Source of the DNA: Hydrogenophaga aromaticivorans
GTDB lineage: Bacteria; Pseudomonadota; Gammaproteobacteria; Burkholderiales; Burkholderiaceae_C
Assembly: GCF_013387465.1 (NCBI RefSeq)
Contig: NZ_VYGV01000004.1
Coordinates: 103,822-167,821, forward strand
Reading direction: 5' to 3'
Length of the DNA stretch: 64,000 nucleotides
Made by a program: the position numbers and the translations under genes. Position 1 is the first letter of the stretch. Every line of letters begins with the position of its first letter. This document shows positions 1-9,502 of the stretch, piece by piece. The notes under the pieces were generated by a model. The model saw only the letters and a program-made list of their open reading frames with translations, did no database searches and was not told the origin of the DNA.

Positions 1-111
1 GCCGCGGCCATTGCCATGTGGCTGGGCATCAAGCGCGAGGACCTGATCAAGTCGGGCAGCAAACCGGCGGAAGCCGATCCCAACGACCCCAACGGGGGGG
101 CCGTGGTTTAA
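1..111 (+). CDS. 3' end of an unidentified gene (partial)
   Basis: The frame is open from the first base and ends at TAA 109-111, giving the last 36 residues of a protein. The segment has a short hydrophobic stretch followed by a charged part with WLGIKREDLIKSG and a polar, proline/asparagine-rich tail (DPNDPNGG). That could be the end of a membrane protein with a cytoplasmic tail, but nothing identifies a family. It is codirectional with the DUF1631 gene, 74 bp downstream. The reading frame is supported only by being open and by GC-rich codon use. Confidence 0.45.
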   Translation, partial: AAAIAMWLGIKREDLIKSGSKPAEADPNDPNGGAVV

Positions 112-185
112 GCGTCAAACACCCCGGACCCAGCCCGCCTGTTCGTCAATAGTGTTGAGTCCTTTCGTGTCATACTGAAACCATC

Positions 186-2588
186 GTGTCCTCTCCTGAT
201 CAGCACGTCTCCTCTCTGGCCAAACAGGCGCGTGAACTCTTCGTGGTTCATGTGGGACGTGCGCTTCCCGACCTGGTCAAAAGCTGTGAGACGCGGCTGA
301 CCTCCATCCTCGATCAGGCCGGGCCGGCACGCGACATGCAGGAACGCCGCGATGCCTGGATGGCGTTCCAGAAAAATCAGACCGCCTGGCTGAACCAGTC
401 CCGCAAGGTGCTGCAGCGCACCCTGCTGCCGCGTTTCACGGCTTCTGGCAGCTCGGTCAACAGCGCGCCCGGGCGGTTGGAGCTGATGGCAGAAGGTGCC
501 ATGGACGACCAGATCCTTGCTTCGCGACTGGCGATGCGCGTGCTGGACCAGGCCTCCACCGAACTCAACGAACTGCGCCTGCGCATCCAGCACCTTGAAA
601 AGCGCCAGGAGCTGCCGCGTGGCGACGTGCTGCTGCCCGACGTGGTGACGCGCATCCTGGTGGACCAGTGGCTCGATGTGCAGATGAGCCGCGAAGGCTG
701 GTTGCTGGTGCAGGACGCCCTGGCACCCATGCTCGCCAAGAGAATGCACGAGGCCTACAAGGCGGCCAACGAATTTCTGGTCTCCAGCGGAGTGATGAAA
801 GAGATCGACCTGCAGGCGCTGGTCAAGCGTGCGCCGGGCAGTCGCTCGGCTGCGCCGGCCGCCGGCGATGTGGCCGCCGCGGGCGCTGTTGCGGAAGGCC
901 GTGGTGGCTTCGAGGGCAAACGGGTGGCCGGGCAGGTCAGCGATGAACGTGGCGGGTCTGCCAGGCAAAACGGTACTGATTCAGGTGGGCAGGCTGGCAT
1001 GGGTTCGCAGCGGGGCGGCATGACCTCCTCGGCCATGGGTGTGCACGATGAAACCCGCATGATGACCAGTGCTTCGCCCCTGGCCAGGGCGCGCATGCGG
1101 GCTCAGGGCGTGGTTGGGCGGCTCAAGCGCATGCTGATCGACCGTGTGGGCGGTGATTTTGAGGCGACGCAGTTGTTGCCGCCTTCGCCCCAGCTGGTGC
1201 AGGCGATGCAGCGCATCGCCCCTGTGGTCAGCGTCGACGCCGGCTTGCCGCAGACGGGCAGCACAGGCTCGGGCGTGGTGTATGCGGACGCCTCACACAT
1301 TGAGCGCGCGGCCACGGCCCTGCGCCAGCGCACCGTTGAACTCAAGCAGGCCGCCGAGACGCCCGCCGAAAAGGCCACCATCGAGGTGGTGGCGCTGATG
1401 TTCCAGAGCATCCTGGCCGAGGAGCGCATCCCGGCCACCGTGCGGGTCTGGTTTGCCCGGTTGCAGATCCCGGTGCTGCGGGTGGCGCTGGCCGAGCCCG
1501 AGTTTTTCAGTGCCCTGCAGCACCCGGCGCGTCGCCTGATCGACCGCATGGGTTCCTGTGTCATGGGCTTCGAATCCAATGTCACCTCGACCGCGCTGGA
1601 GATGGAAATCAAACGCGTGGTGCAAGTGATCGAACAGTACCCGGAAACCGGACGCCGGGTGTTCCAGCTGGTGTTCGACGAATTTCAGAAGTTTCTCTCG
1701 ACCTACCTCAGCGGGCAGGGCAATGCCAGTCGGTTTGTCACGGTCGCCCAGCAGGTGGAGCAGAAGGAAACGCTGTCCGTGCAATACACCATCGAGCTGC
1801 GGAAGTTGCTCGACGACGTGCCGGTGCGCGACGAAGTGCGCGAATTTCTGTTCAAAGTCTGGGTCGAGGTGCTGGCGGTGGCCAGTGTCAAGTTTGGTCT
1901 CAAGCACGAGGAAACGGCGTCGCTCAAGCGGGTGGCGTCCGATCTGTTGTGGGCGGCGAGCGCCAAACCCAACCGCAATGACCGCGCCCGGGTGATCCAG
2001 CAGCTGCCCAGCATCCTGCAGCGCTTGCGCCAGGGCATGGGTTTGCTGGGCTACCCGGCCGGCCTCCAGGACCAGCACATCAAGTCGGTCAGCGACACCT
2101 TGGCCGATGCGTTCATGTCGCGCACGGAACCGATTCCGCAGGAGCGGCTGGACAAACTGTCCGATCGCCTGGCGCATCTCGAAGACTACCTGCCGGAAAA
2201 CGGGGTGGGCGATCTGGACCTGGACAACGAGAGCATCGAGATGATCACCGGCGTGGACGCCAGCAACATCGAGGTGATCAAGCATGGCGGCAGCCAGCCG
2301 AACGAGGCGATGCGGGCCTGGGCCGTCGAGCTGCAGATCGGCTCGTGGTTTGGGCTGGACCACAACGGCAAGCTCAACAGCGTGCAGCTCGCCTGGCGCA
2401 GCGACCGTGGCCAGCTGTACCTGTTTGTCACCAACAGCGGGCGTTGCTTCCTCGTGCAGGCCAATCGCGTGGCGGCCTATCTGCAGGCGGGCCTGCTGGT
2501 GCCGAGCGAAGACGAGGCGCTGACCGTGCGCGCCACGCGCGATGCAATGGCCAAGTTGGACGCGAACCCCGAGAGACTGCTCGGTTGA
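186..2588 (+). CDS. DUF1631 family protein
   Basis: An 800-residue protein starting at GTG 186. I recognise the DUF1631 family, common in beta- and gammaproteobacteria and of unknown function; members are sometimes mis-named thymidine phosphorylase. It has no signal peptide or obvious membrane segment. Residues 1-200 are helical and polar. A low-complexity Gly/Ala/Ser-rich linker spans about 215-290. The long helical remainder ends in a compact domain (about 700-790) rich in tryptophan and aromatic residues (WAVELQIGSWFGLDHNGK), which resembles a PilZ-like or ligand-binding beta domain. A cytoplasmic regulatory role is only a guess. The stop codon abuts a dispersed palindromic repeat, and dprA is convergent. 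Confidence 0.8.
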   Translation: MSSPDQHVSSLAKQARELFVVHVGRALPDLVKSCETRLTSILDQAGPARDMQERRDAWMAFQKNQTAWLNQSRKVLQRTLLPRFTASGSSVNSAPGRLELMAEGAMDDQILASRLAMRVLDQASTELNELRLRIQHLEKRQELPRGDVLLPDVVTRILVDQWLDVQMSREGWLLVQDALAPMLAKRMHEAYKAANEFLVSSGVMKEIDLQALVKRAPGSRSAAPAAGDVAAAGAVAEGRGGFEGKRVAGQVSDERGGSARQNGTDSGGQAGMGSQRGGMTSSAMGVHDETRMMTSASPLARARMRAQGVVGRLKRMLIDRVGGDFEATQLLPPSPQLVQAMQRIAPVVSVDAGLPQTGSTGSGVVYADASHIERAATALRQRTVELKQAAETPAEKATIEVVALMFQSILAEERIPATVRVWFARLQIPVLRVALAEPEFFSALQHPARRLIDRMGSCVMGFESNVTSTALEMEIKRVVQVIEQYPETGRRVFQLVFDEFQKFLSTYLSGQGNASRFVTVAQQVEQKETLSVQYTIELRKLLDDVPVRDEVREFLFKVWVEVLAVASVKFGLKHEETASLKRVASDLLWAASAKPNRNDRARVIQQLPSILQRLRQGMGLLGYPAGLQDQHIKSVSDTLADAFMSRTEPIPQERLDKLSDRLAHLEDYLPENGVGDLDLDNESIEMITGVDASNIEVIKHGGSQPNEAMRAWAVELQIGSWFGLDHNGKLNSVQLAWRSDRGQLYLFVTNSGRCFLVQANRVAAYLQAGLLVPSEDEALTVRATRDAMAKLDANPERLLG

Positions 2589-2660
2589 CCCCCCCGCGCC
2601 GCACTGGCGGTGCGTCACCCCCGGGGGCAACGCTGGCGGCACGGCAAAGCCGGTTCCGCG
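2589..2660 (+). repeat. Dispersed C-rich palindromic repeat, copy 1
   Basis: One of five copies of a ~70 bp element. Its parts in order are a run of C, a GCGCCGC...GCGGTGC hairpin, CCCCCGGGGG, and the small hairpin CGGCAAAGCCGG (2642-2653) followed by TTCC. It starts directly after the DUF1631 stop codon and fills most of the gap between the convergent DUF1631 and dprA genes. It could act as a bidirectional transcript end, but it has no U-tract. Confidence 0.75.
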
Positions 2661-2716
2661 GCGTTCTGGCTTGAAGACACCTCGCTCCGGAGGCTGTTGG
2701 GTCGCTCCGGCAGGCT

Positions 2717-3811
2717 TCAGCTCTGGCCTGTTCGCTGAAGCAGGCCACCAGGAAGCCGCCCCACCCAGCCGTCCAGTTCCAGTTCCAGCAAGCGCGCCTG
2801 CAGGGTCGCGGTGTCGAGGCCGGTGCGCGCCTGCAGGGCGTCGAGGCTGACCGGGTCGTGACCCAGCGCGTCGAGCAGGTCGTCGTCGGGTGGCTCCGTG
2901 GTTGATCCTTCTTCCGGAGTCGCCGGAGCACCCAATCGAAGGTCTTCCAGGATGTCCTGCGCCGACTCGACCAGCTTGGCGCCCTGGCGGATGAGCGAGT
3001 GGCAGCCCCTGGCCTGTGGGGCGTGGATCGAACCGGGGATGGCAAACACCTCTCGACCCTGTTCGGCGGCCATGCGGGCGGTGATGAGCGAACCCGATTG
3101 CAGTGCCGCCTCCACCACCAGGGTACCTTGCGACAGGCCGGCAATGATGCGGTTGCGTTGCGGGAAGTTGGCCGGCAGCGGGGACGTGCCCAGCGGGTAC
3201 TCGCTGACCAGGGCGCCGCGCTCGGCGATGCGGTGGGCGAGGTTCAGGTGCCTTTTGGGGTAGACGCGGTCCAGACCGGTGCCCACCACGGCGATGGTCC
3301 TGGCGCCGGCTGCCAGTGCGCCTTCATGGGCCGCGCCATCGACCCCGAGCGCAAGACCGGACACGATGCACAGGCCGGCCTGGCCCAGGGCCTGGGCAAA
3401 CTGGTGGGCGTTGGTCGCGCCCTGGTGGGTGGGGTTGCGGCTGCCGACGATGGCGAGCTTGTTCGGGTGGCTCAGGGCTTCCAGATCGCCCAGCACATAC
3501 AGCAGCACCGGTGGATCGGCGATCTGCAGGAGCGCGGACGGGAAGCGCGCGTCGCCCAGCGTCAGCAGGTGGTGACGGTCTGACTGGGCCAGCCAGGTTT
3601 GCAGGCGCTCCAGCGCAGGTTCCAGTTCATCGGGAATCTCTTGCAGGGCTTCGGCGATGCGGGCGCCGACGACGGTCTGCAGCGCCGTCAGGCTCTGCGA
3701 AAAAACGGTCTGTGGCAGTCCAAACGCGGCCAGCAGCTTGCGCGCGGTCTCGTTCCCGACACCAGGGGTCAGCAGCAGCCTCAGCCAGGCGGCCAGCTCT
3801 TCTCTGGCCAT
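2717..3811 (-). CDS. dprA: DNA-processing protein DprA
   Basis: DprA/Smf, 364 residues. It loads RecA onto incoming single-stranded DNA in natural transformation and has roles in DNA protection. An N-terminal helical SAM-like part (1-80) is followed by the Rossmann-like DprA domain with AIVGSRNPTHQG and SGLALGVDGAAHEGAL, the family hallmarks. A C-terminal winged-helix module (about 300-360) ends in LELDGWVGRLPGG. The length is normal for proteobacterial DprA. ATG 3811 starts 6 nt after the stop of the upstream LysM gene, so the two are probably cotranscribed, an order common in Burkholderiales. Confidence 0.96.
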   Translation of the reverse strand: MAREELAAWLRLLLTPGVGNETARKLLAAFGLPQTVFSQSLTALQTVVGARIAEALQEIPDELEPALERLQTWLAQSDRHHLLTLGDARFPSALLQIADPPVLLYVLGDLEALSHPNKLAIVGSRNPTHQGATNAHQFAQALGQAGLCIVSGLALGVDGAAHEGALAAGARTIAVVGTGLDRVYPKRHLNLAHRIAERGALVSEYPLGTSPLPANFPQRNRIIAGLSQGTLVVEAALQSGSLITARMAAEQGREVFAIPGSIHAPQARGCHSLIRQGAKLVESAQDILEDLRLGAPATPEEGSTTEPPDDDLLDALGHDPVSLDALQARTGLDTATLQARLLELELDGWVGRLPGGLLQRTGQS

Positions 3812-3817
3812 GGGTTG

Positions 3818-5173
3818 TCAGGGGTTGACGAAGCGGTCGCCCACCTTGACGCCATCGTTGATCTGCAGGACCAGCGCGTAGGACACCTTGTCGAAGGTGC
3901 GGAAGACCATCATCAGGCCGTTGCGCTCACCCGGCAGGCGCATCGTCGGGCGGCTGTCGTCGGTCTTGTCGACGATCTGGTTGGTGTCGCGCAGCAGGGC
4001 CAGCACATGGCCGTTTTCCATGCCGTGCTCCCGGCCGCGGTTGATGGCCACGACCTGGTTCTGCGCCGCAAACGTCACCGCGTTGCCGTAAACCGAGACG
4101 ATCTGCCCCTTCTGGACACTGCCGGGTGCGCGAGGGACGTAGTTGCTGAACTCGCGCGGCGGCTCGGGCAGCAGGCGGTCGCCCACGCGCATTTCCTCTT
4201 TGGCCTGCACGATGTCGATGGTGGCGGGCACCAGCTCCGATGGCGGGGCGGAAGTGGCTGTGGAGGTGTTGGCCATCTGCACCCGCTCGACGTTGGCCGG
4301 GTTGTCAAAGGCGGGTTTGTAGACGTCGGCCTTGACGGGTTGCGGTGCGGCGCCGGGTGCTGGCGGCGTCTCGACATTGATGCGGCTCTCTGCCCGGCTG
4401 AGGTAGGCCTTGCCCACGTATTGCGCTTCGTAGGCGATGACTTCGCCGGTAGAGGGGTCCTTGAGCGGCACCGCGTTGCGGAAGACGCGGAAGTTGCGGG
4501 GTTTGCCGGCGGCCAGGCTCAGCGCGTCCGCGGAGGCGCCGGTGCCATCGCCGTAGCTGCCGCGCGCGTAGGCCCGGTCGCCGAGGCTGAGCAGCACGCG
4601 GTTTTCAGGCGTGGCGACGATGCGCGGTGCGCGCGCGAAGGTGGCTTCGTCCACGATCAGCGGTTCGGCCAGGAAGGCTTCGATCTGCTGCATGGAGACC
4701 GGCGGAATGGCCGAGTCGGACAGGCTCTCGGAGCGGATGCGGGGTGAAACACGCACGGTGGCGGTTTCGCCGCTGCCCGGACGGCGGGTGCTCAGGCGGG
4801 CGCGACCACTGCTCTTGTCGAGGTAGAGCACCTGCCCGGGGTAGATGCGGTGCGGGTTCTTGATGTCATCGAGGTTCATGCCCCAGAGCTCGGGCCAGCG
4901 CCACGGGCTTTTCAGGAAGATGCCGGAGATGCGCCACAGCGTGTCACCACGAACGACGGTGTGGCTGTCGGGCGCATTGGGGGCCAGTTCGGACAGCGGC
5001 ACACCCGTCTCGGCGACCTGGTTGGCCGTCGCCCGCTGCCCGGCGGTGATGGGAAAGTTCTGCGCCCAGACGCTGCTGCTGGTCAGCGCGGCGAAAAGGA
5101 CAGCGGCCCCGGCCAGCGGATGCAGGCGATGCGGCGAACGGTGTTGGACGGTCGGACAGGTGTTCAATGGCAT
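3818..5173 (-). CDS. LysM peptidoglycan-binding domain protein (exported)
   Basis: A 451-residue exported protein. I chose ATG 5173 because the residues after it form a typical signal peptide: a basic stretch, then AGAAVLFAALTSSSVWA with cleavage before QNF. The reading frame stays open further upstream to 5464. One LysM domain lies at about residues 62-110 (HTVVRGDTLWRISG, then YPGQVLYLD). The rest is Pro/Ala-rich with beta-rich stretches and no enzymatic motif. LysM binds peptidoglycan, so the protein probably sits in the periplasm on the cell wall. It lies directly upstream of dprA in the same orientation and is divergent from def across a 265 bp promoter region. Confidence 0.88.
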   Translation of the reverse strand: MPLNTCPTVQHRSPHRLHPLAGAAVLFAALTSSSVWAQNFPITAGQRATANQVAETGVPLSELAPNAPDSHTVVRGDTLWRISGIFLKSPWRWPELWGMNLDDIKNPHRIYPGQVLYLDKSSGRARLSTRRPGSGETATVRVSPRIRSESLSDSAIPPVSMQQIEAFLAEPLIVDEATFARAPRIVATPENRVLLSLGDRAYARGSYGDGTGASADALSLAAGKPRNFRVFRNAVPLKDPSTGEVIAYEAQYVGKAYLSRAESRINVETPPAPGAAPQPVKADVYKPAFDNPANVERVQMANTSTATSAPPSELVPATIDIVQAKEEMRVGDRLLPEPPREFSNYVPRAPGSVQKGQIVSVYGNAVTFAAQNQVVAINRGREHGMENGHVLALLRDTNQIVDKTDDSRPTMRLPGERNGLMMVFRTFDKVSYALVLQINDGVKVGDRFVNP

Positions 5174-5438
5174 GTGTGGGCCCCTGGGGCAGACGCCATC
5201 GCCTCGGAGGTCCGCAGGGGCCGGGACCGGGGTGAGACGGCGCTTTTTATCTTGACAAGTCGCATTTGATTTTGCGCCCAAGCCCTTGATTAGGCAATGT
5301 TTATGGCATTTGGGCCGTGCGGGCGCGGACAAAAGTGGCGAAAATAACGACAAACCCACAACCTTGTCACTGCAGCGCCCAACCCCACGTGGTGGCGGTG
5401 ATCCGGAACGTCCGTCCCATTTTTGACTCCACCGAGAC

Positions 5439-5960
5439 ATGAACCCGCCTGAGCTGCTCAACATCCTGCGTTACCCCGACCCGCGCCTGAACACCGTTGC
5501 CCGGCCGGTGGCGGTGGTGGACGCGCGCATCCACCAGCTGATCGCGCGCATGTTCGCCACCATGTACGACGCCAGCGGTATCGGCCTGGCCGCGACGCAG
5601 GTGGATGTGCACGAGCGGCTGATCGTGATCGATGTGAGCGAAACCCGCGATCAGCCGCTCGTGCTGATCAATCCCGTGATCGAGTGGTCCAGCCCCGAAA
5701 CCCGCAAGGGGGAAGAGGGCTGCCTGTCCGTGCCCGGCATTTACGACGGCGTGGAGCGCTCGATCGCCGTGCGCGTGCGTGCGCTCGACGGCAACGGGGT
5801 GGAGCGCACGATGGAGGCCCAGGACATGCTCGCGGTCTGCATCCAGCACGAGATGGACCACCTGATGGGCAAGGTGTTTGTGGAATACCTCTCGCCACTC
5901 AAGCGCAACCGCATCAAGAGCAAGCTGGTCAAGGCGCAACGCGAAACGGAGCGGGCATGA
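5439..5960 (+). CDS. def: Peptide deformylase
   Basis: Removes the formyl group from the N-terminal Met of nascent proteins; a metal-dependent cytoplasmic enzyme. All three signature motifs are present in 173 residues: GIGLAATQ (residues 47-54), EGCLSVPG (about 93-100) and QHEMDHLMG with the HExxH-type metal ligands (about 136-144). It begins a compact cluster with a lipoprotein gene (ATGA overlap) and fmt 53 bp further on. Pairing of def with fmt is very common, since Fmt adds the formyl group that Def removes. Confidence 0.97.
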   Translation: MNPPELLNILRYPDPRLNTVARPVAVVDARIHQLIARMFATMYDASGIGLAATQVDVHERLIVIDVSETRDQPLVLINPVIEWSSPETRKGEEGCLSVPGIYDGVERSIAVRVRALDGNGVERTMEAQDMLAVCIQHEMDHLMGKVFVEYLSPLKRNRIKSKLVKAQRETERA

Positions 5961-6457
5961 ACCTCGCACCGGGCATGCGTTACCGACTGCTGGCGCTGGC
6001 TTCCGGGCTGGTGTTGCTGGCCGGTTGCGCGGGCATGCCCGAACGCGTGCCCCCGGGCAGCACCCGGGCGCAGATCGAAGAGCGGCTCGGCCGGCCGACG
6101 GCGGAACACCGCTTGCCCGACGGCACGCGCCTGCAGTACTCCCGCCAGCCGGCCGGCGCGCAGGTGTACAACCTGGACCTGGGGCCGGACGGGCGCTTGC
6201 GTAGGCTGGAGCAGGTCATGGACGTGGCCTGGCTGGAGCGCATCGAGGTCGGACGCTGGACGCGTGACGATGTCTTGTTGCATCTGGGGCGTCCTGCATG
6301 GGTGGAGCAGGTGGCGCGGTTTGATGGCGACATCTGGACCTACCGTGTGATCGATCACGTATGGCAGCGCCGGGTTCACATCCATCTGAGCCCGGCGGGC
6401 GTGGTGCAGAAAGTGATGTACTCCGACGAACCGATGCCCGACGACCGGACACCCTGA
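5957..6457 (+). CDS. BamE/SmpA-like outer-membrane lipoprotein
   Basis: A 166-residue lipoprotein whose ATG overlaps the def stop (ATGA). The signal peptide has the lipobox LLAG-C with the lipidated Cys at residue 23. The mature part carries the BamE/SmpA-like signature [15 protein letters not shown] and a second, similar half ([19 protein letters not shown]), so the domain appears twice. The length and the double repeat differ from true BamE (about 110 residues with one domain), so I do not call it bamE. The Asp-free +2 position (Ala) predicts sorting to the outer membrane. Placement between def and fmt suggests cotranscription rather than a shared function. Confidence 0.85.
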   Translation: MNLAPGMRYRLLALASGLVLLAGCAGMPERVPPGSTRAQIEERLGRPTAEHRLPDGTRLQYSRQPAGAQVYNLDLGPDGRLRRLEQVMDVAWLERIEVGRWTRDDVLLHLGRPAWVEQVARFDGDIWTYRVIDHVWQRRVHIHLSPAGVVQKVMYSDEPMPDDRTP

Positions 6458-6510
6458 GTGTGGGTCCACGGTGCTCGACCGCATCGTCCGGCCCCTTATT
6501 TCTTCATCGC

Positions 6511-7506
6511 ATGAAAATCATTTTTGCCGGTACGCCGGAGTTCGCCCGCGTGGCGCTGGAACGGTTGCTCGCGGCCGGGTTTGAGATTCCCTTGGTGCTG
6601 AGCCAGCCGGACCGCCCGGCGGGGCGCGGCATGAAGCTGCAGGCCTCTCCGGTCAAGCAGTGCGCGCTGGCGCACGGCTTGGCGGTGGCACAGCCACGCA
6701 GCCTGCGCCTGGATGGCAAGTTCCCCGTAGAGGCCACCGCGGCGCGCGCCGCGATCATCGCCGCGAACGCCGACGCGATGGTCGTCGCCGCGTACGGTCT
6801 GATCCTGCCGCAATGGGTGCTGGACGCGCCGCGACTGGGATGTTTCAACATCCACGCTTCGCTGCTGCCGCGCTGGCGCGGCGCGGCGCCGATCCACCGC
6901 GCCATCGAGGCCGGCGACCAACACACCGGCGTGACCATCATGCAGATGGACGCCGGACTCGACACCGGCGACATGCTGCTGGTCGAGCGCCTGCCCATCG
7001 CGGCCGACGACAGCACCGGCAGCCTGCACGACCGCCTGGCCGTGCTGGGCGGGCGCCTGATGGTGGAGGCGCTGGAGATGGCGGCCTGCGGCGGCCTGAG
7101 TCCGGTACCCCAGCCGGCCGACGGCGTGACCTACGCGCACAAGATCGAGAAGGCCGAGGCGGCCATTGACTGGACCTTGCCCGCGGCCGTGATCGCGCGC
7201 AGGGTGCGCGCCTTCAACCCCTTTCCGGGGGCGAGCACGGCGCTGGCGGGTGAGGCGATCAAGGTCTGGGCGGCGCAGGTCGAAACCGACACCGGTGCAG
7301 ATGCGGGTGCGGCTGCGCCGGGACAGGTACTGGCCATCGGGCCCCAGGGTATCCGGGTCATGACGGGCGACGGCGTGCTGGTGTTCGATGAGCTGCAGCG
7401 CGCGGGCGGCAAGCGCCTGCCGGCGGCGGACTTCCTGCGCGGTTTTGCGCTCACGCCCGGGCAGGTGCTGGACGCCCCGACCACCGCAACCGTGGCGGCG
7501 GCCTGA
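6511..7506 (+). CDS. fmt: Methionyl-tRNA formyltransferase
   Basis: Transfers a formyl group from 10-formyl-THF to Met-tRNAfMet. ATG 6511 gives 331 residues and begins [12 protein letters not shown], the conserved start of the family. The hydrolase-like N-terminal domain shows [27 protein letters not shown] and [10 protein letters not shown], which hold the catalytic Asn/His/Asp set. The C-terminal OB-like domain (about 210-320) contains [11 protein letters not shown]. The upstream frame is open, but the conserved start rules out a longer protein. Its stop overlaps the azlC start (TGATG), so fmt and azlCD are translationally coupled. Confidence 0.97.
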   Translation: MKIIFAGTPEFARVALERLLAAGFEIPLVLSQPDRPAGRGMKLQASPVKQCALAHGLAVAQPRSLRLDGKFPVEATAARAAIIAANADAMVVAAYGLILPQWVLDAPRLGCFNIHASLLPRWRGAAPIHRAIEAGDQHTGVTIMQMDAGLDTGDMLLVERLPIAADDSTGSLHDRLAVLGGRLMVEALEMAACGGLSPVPQPADGVTYAHKIEKAEAAIDWTLPAAVIARRVRAFNPFPGASTALAGEAIKVWAAQVETDTGADAGAAAPGQVLAIGPQGIRVMTGDGVLVFDELQRAGGKRLPAADFLRGFALTPGQVLDAPTTATVAAA

Positions 7507-8249
7507 TGTTCTACCTGCGCGAACACCGCCAGCGGGCGGAATTCTGGGAAGGCGTGCGCGACCAGGGCACGGTGGCCATGGGCATCGGCGCCTGGGGCCT
7601 GATGACCGGCGTGGCCATGGTCAAGTCGGGACTGTCGGTGCTGGAAGCCTTGTTGATGACCCTGATCGTCTACGCTGGCAGCGCCCAGCTCGCGGCCGTG
7701 CCCATGATCGCGGCGGGCGCGCCGCTGTGGGTGATCCTGACCGCGGCGTTCTGCGTCAACCTGCGTTTCGTCGTGTTCTCGGCGCATCTGCGGCCCTACC
7801 TGATGCACCTGCCGCGCTGGCAGCGGCTGGTCAGCGGTTACGTGACCGGTGACCTGAGCTATGTGTTCTTCGCGCGCCGTTTTCCCAAACCCGGCCAGTC
7901 ACCCGACGAACTCGCACGCCAGCAGGCCTACCTGATGGGCAACTGCGCGGTCAACTACATCGCCTGGATGGTGGCCAGCGTGGTCGGCATCGTGCTCGCC
8001 AACGCCATCCCCACCGAATGGGGGCTGGGTTTTGCCGGCATCCTGGCGCTACTGGGCGTGCTCAGCTCGCTGGCCTCTTCACCGCTGCGCATCGTTTCGG
8101 CCGGTGTGGCCGGGGCCGCCGCGGTGGTGGCCTGGGCTTTGCCGCTCAAGCTCAACATCCTGGTGGCCATCGCCAGCGCCGTGGCGATCTGCCTGGTGCT
8201 GGAAAAGGCGATGCCGCACCGTCCCGCCGCGGGAGCGCCCCATGTTTGA
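7506..8249 (+). CDS. azlC: AzlC family branched-chain amino acid exporter, large subunit
   Basis: A 247-residue integral membrane protein with six or more hydrophobic segments, starting at ATG 7506 inside the fmt stop. The family signature near the N-terminus (MGIGAWGLMTGVAMVKSGLS) and LRFVVFSAHLRPYL mark AzlC/BrnF-type transporters. With the small subunit AzlD these export branched-chain amino acids such as leucine, isoleucine and azaleucine across the inner membrane. The azlD start overlaps its end. Substrate is assigned by family only. Confidence 0.88.
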   Translation: MFYLREHRQRAEFWEGVRDQGTVAMGIGAWGLMTGVAMVKSGLSVLEALLMTLIVYAGSAQLAAVPMIAAGAPLWVILTAAFCVNLRFVVFSAHLRPYLMHLPRWQRLVSGYVTGDLSYVFFARRFPKPGQSPDELARQQAYLMGNCAVNYIAWMVASVVGIVLANAIPTEWGLGFAGILALLGVLSSLASSPLRIVSAGVAGAAAVVAWALPLKLNILVAIASAVAICLVLEKAMPHRPAAGAPHV

Positions 8250-8577
8250 CCTCGACCCCTGGACCCTGCTCACCATCGTGGCGCTGGGGTGCATCACGGT
8301 GATCACGCGTGGGTTTTTCTTCCTGTCGGACAAGCCCTGGACCTTGCCGCACTGGGCCCAGCGCGGGCTGCAGTACGCGCCCATCGCCGCTTTGGCCGCC
8401 GTGGTGGTGCCCGAGATCGTGATGGCACAGGGCGAGCTGGTGCGCACCTGGCAGGACGCGCGCCTGTTCGCCGCCGCCGCCGGGGGCGCCTGGTTCTACT
8501 GGCGCCGCGGTGTGCTCGGCACCATTGTGGCCGGCATGCTGGTCTACCTGCCGCTGCGCATCGGGCTGGGCTGGTGA
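8242..8577 (+). CDS. azlD: AzlD family branched-chain amino acid exporter, small subunit
   Basis: A 111-residue membrane protein starting at ATG 8242, overlapping azlC by 8 bp. Three to four hydrophobic helices and the segment GCITVITRGFFFL with a conserved Pro/Leu-rich end (MLVYLPLRI) fit AzlD/BrnE, the obligate partner of AzlC. The pair sits downstream of fmt without its own obvious promoter. A PmrA-type box follows 15 bp after the stop and belongs to the next operon. Confidence 0.85.
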   Translation: MFDLDPWTLLTIVALGCITVITRGFFFLSDKPWTLPHWAQRGLQYAPIAALAAVVVPEIVMAQGELVRTWQDARLFAAAAGGAWFYWRRGVLGTIVAGMLVYLPLRIGLGW

Positions 8578-8592
8578 GGGCTGAGGCGCCTT

Positions 8593-8625
8593 CTTAAGGC
8601 CACCTAAAGGAAGGTGCGTCAAAAT
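8593..8625 (+). promoter_or_regulatory. PmrA-type box and -10 upstream of the glycosyltransferase operon
   Basis: CTTAAG (8593-8598), a 5 bp spacer, then CTAAAG (8604-8609) matches the direct-repeat box of PmrA/BasR and QseB-type OmpR-family regulators (YTTAAK-N5-YTTAAK). Ten bases further is CAAAAT (8620-8625), a -10-like hexamer, with no -35 element, as expected of an activated promoter. It is one of three boxes with the same geometry in this window. It lies about 75 bp before the glycosyltransferase start. Confidence 0.7.
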
Positions 8626-8698
8626 AGGGAGGCAGCGCTTTCGCCGCCGACGGCCTTGTCGGCGCAGCGAAGCCGTGTTGCGATTTTTGTGAATCTTG

Positions 8699-9502
8699 AT
8701 GAAACCCATGACAGACCCCCGGTCGACCGCTGCGGCCCTCCCAGTGTCCGGCCATGCCGCGCCGCTGGTGTCGGTGCTGATCCCCGCGAAAGACGAAGCC
8801 GGCAACATCGGTGCCCTGGTGGACGAGATCGTCGATGCCCTGCAGCCGACCTGCGGCTTTGAAATCGTGCTGGTGGACGATGGCAGCACCGATGGCACCG
8901 ACCAGCAGTTCCTGCAGCGCTGCCAGGCCCGCGGTGCGCGCGCCCAGCTGCTGCGCCACGCACGCAGCTGCGGGCAGAGCACCGCGATGTGGACCGCTTC
9001 GCGCCATGCCCGCGGGCGCTATCTGGTCACCATCGATGGCGACGGGCAGAACGACCCGGCCGACATCCCGGCCCTGGTGCGGCAGGCGCAGGAACTGGAG
9101 GCGGGTGGCGAACATTTCTGCATCGCGGGCTTTCGCCACAAGCGCAAGGACACCGAGTGGAAGAAGATCCAGTCGAAGATTGCCAACGCCGTGCGCCGCC
9201 AGATCCTCGATGACGGCGTGCCCGACACGGGTTGCGGACTGAAGCTGATCCCGCGCAGCACCTGGGCCTTGCTGCCGTATTTTGATCACATGCACCGCTA
9301 CATCCCGGCGCTGGTGCGGCGCGTGGGTGGCCGCATCGCGGTGGTGCCGGTGAACCACCGCCACCGCACGGCCGGGGTGTCCAAATACACCGCCTGGAAC
9401 CGTGTGTGGGTGGGCATCGTCGACATGTTTGGCGTGCGCTGGCTGATCCGGCGCAGCAAACAGCCGGTGCTGGAACGGGTGGAAACCGTCGGTGAAATCT
9501 AG
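8699..9502 (+). CDS. GT2 glycosyltransferase, polyprenyl-phosphate type (ArnC/DPM1/RgtE-like)
   Basis: A 267-residue GT-A fold enzyme. The family motifs are VSVLIPAKDEAGNIGALV, LVDDGSTDGT (UDP-sugar binding) and TIDGDGQNDPADIP (DxD-type metal site). The motif SKYTAWNRVWVGIVDMFGV is typical of the polyprenyl-phosphate-sugar synthase branch. Unlike ArnC it has no C-terminal pair of membrane helices, so it resembles soluble DPM1 or RgtE-type enzymes. It probably charges undecaprenyl phosphate with a sugar on the cytoplasmic face. TTG 8696 and ATG 8708 are alternative starts. It overlaps the next gene by 11 bp and is first in a four-gene operon behind a PmrA-type box. Confidence 0.85.
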   Translation: MKPMTDPRSTAAALPVSGHAAPLVSVLIPAKDEAGNIGALVDEIVDALQPTCGFEIVLVDDGSTDGTDQQFLQRCQARGARAQLLRHARSCGQSTAMWTASRHARGRYLVTIDGDGQNDPADIPALVRQAQELEAGGEHFCIAGFRHKRKDTEWKKIQSKIANAVRRQILDDGVPDTGCGLKLIPRSTWALLPYFDHMHRYIPALVRRVGGRIAVVPVNHRHRTAGVSKYTAWNRVWVGIVDMFGVRWLIRRSKQPVLERVETVGEI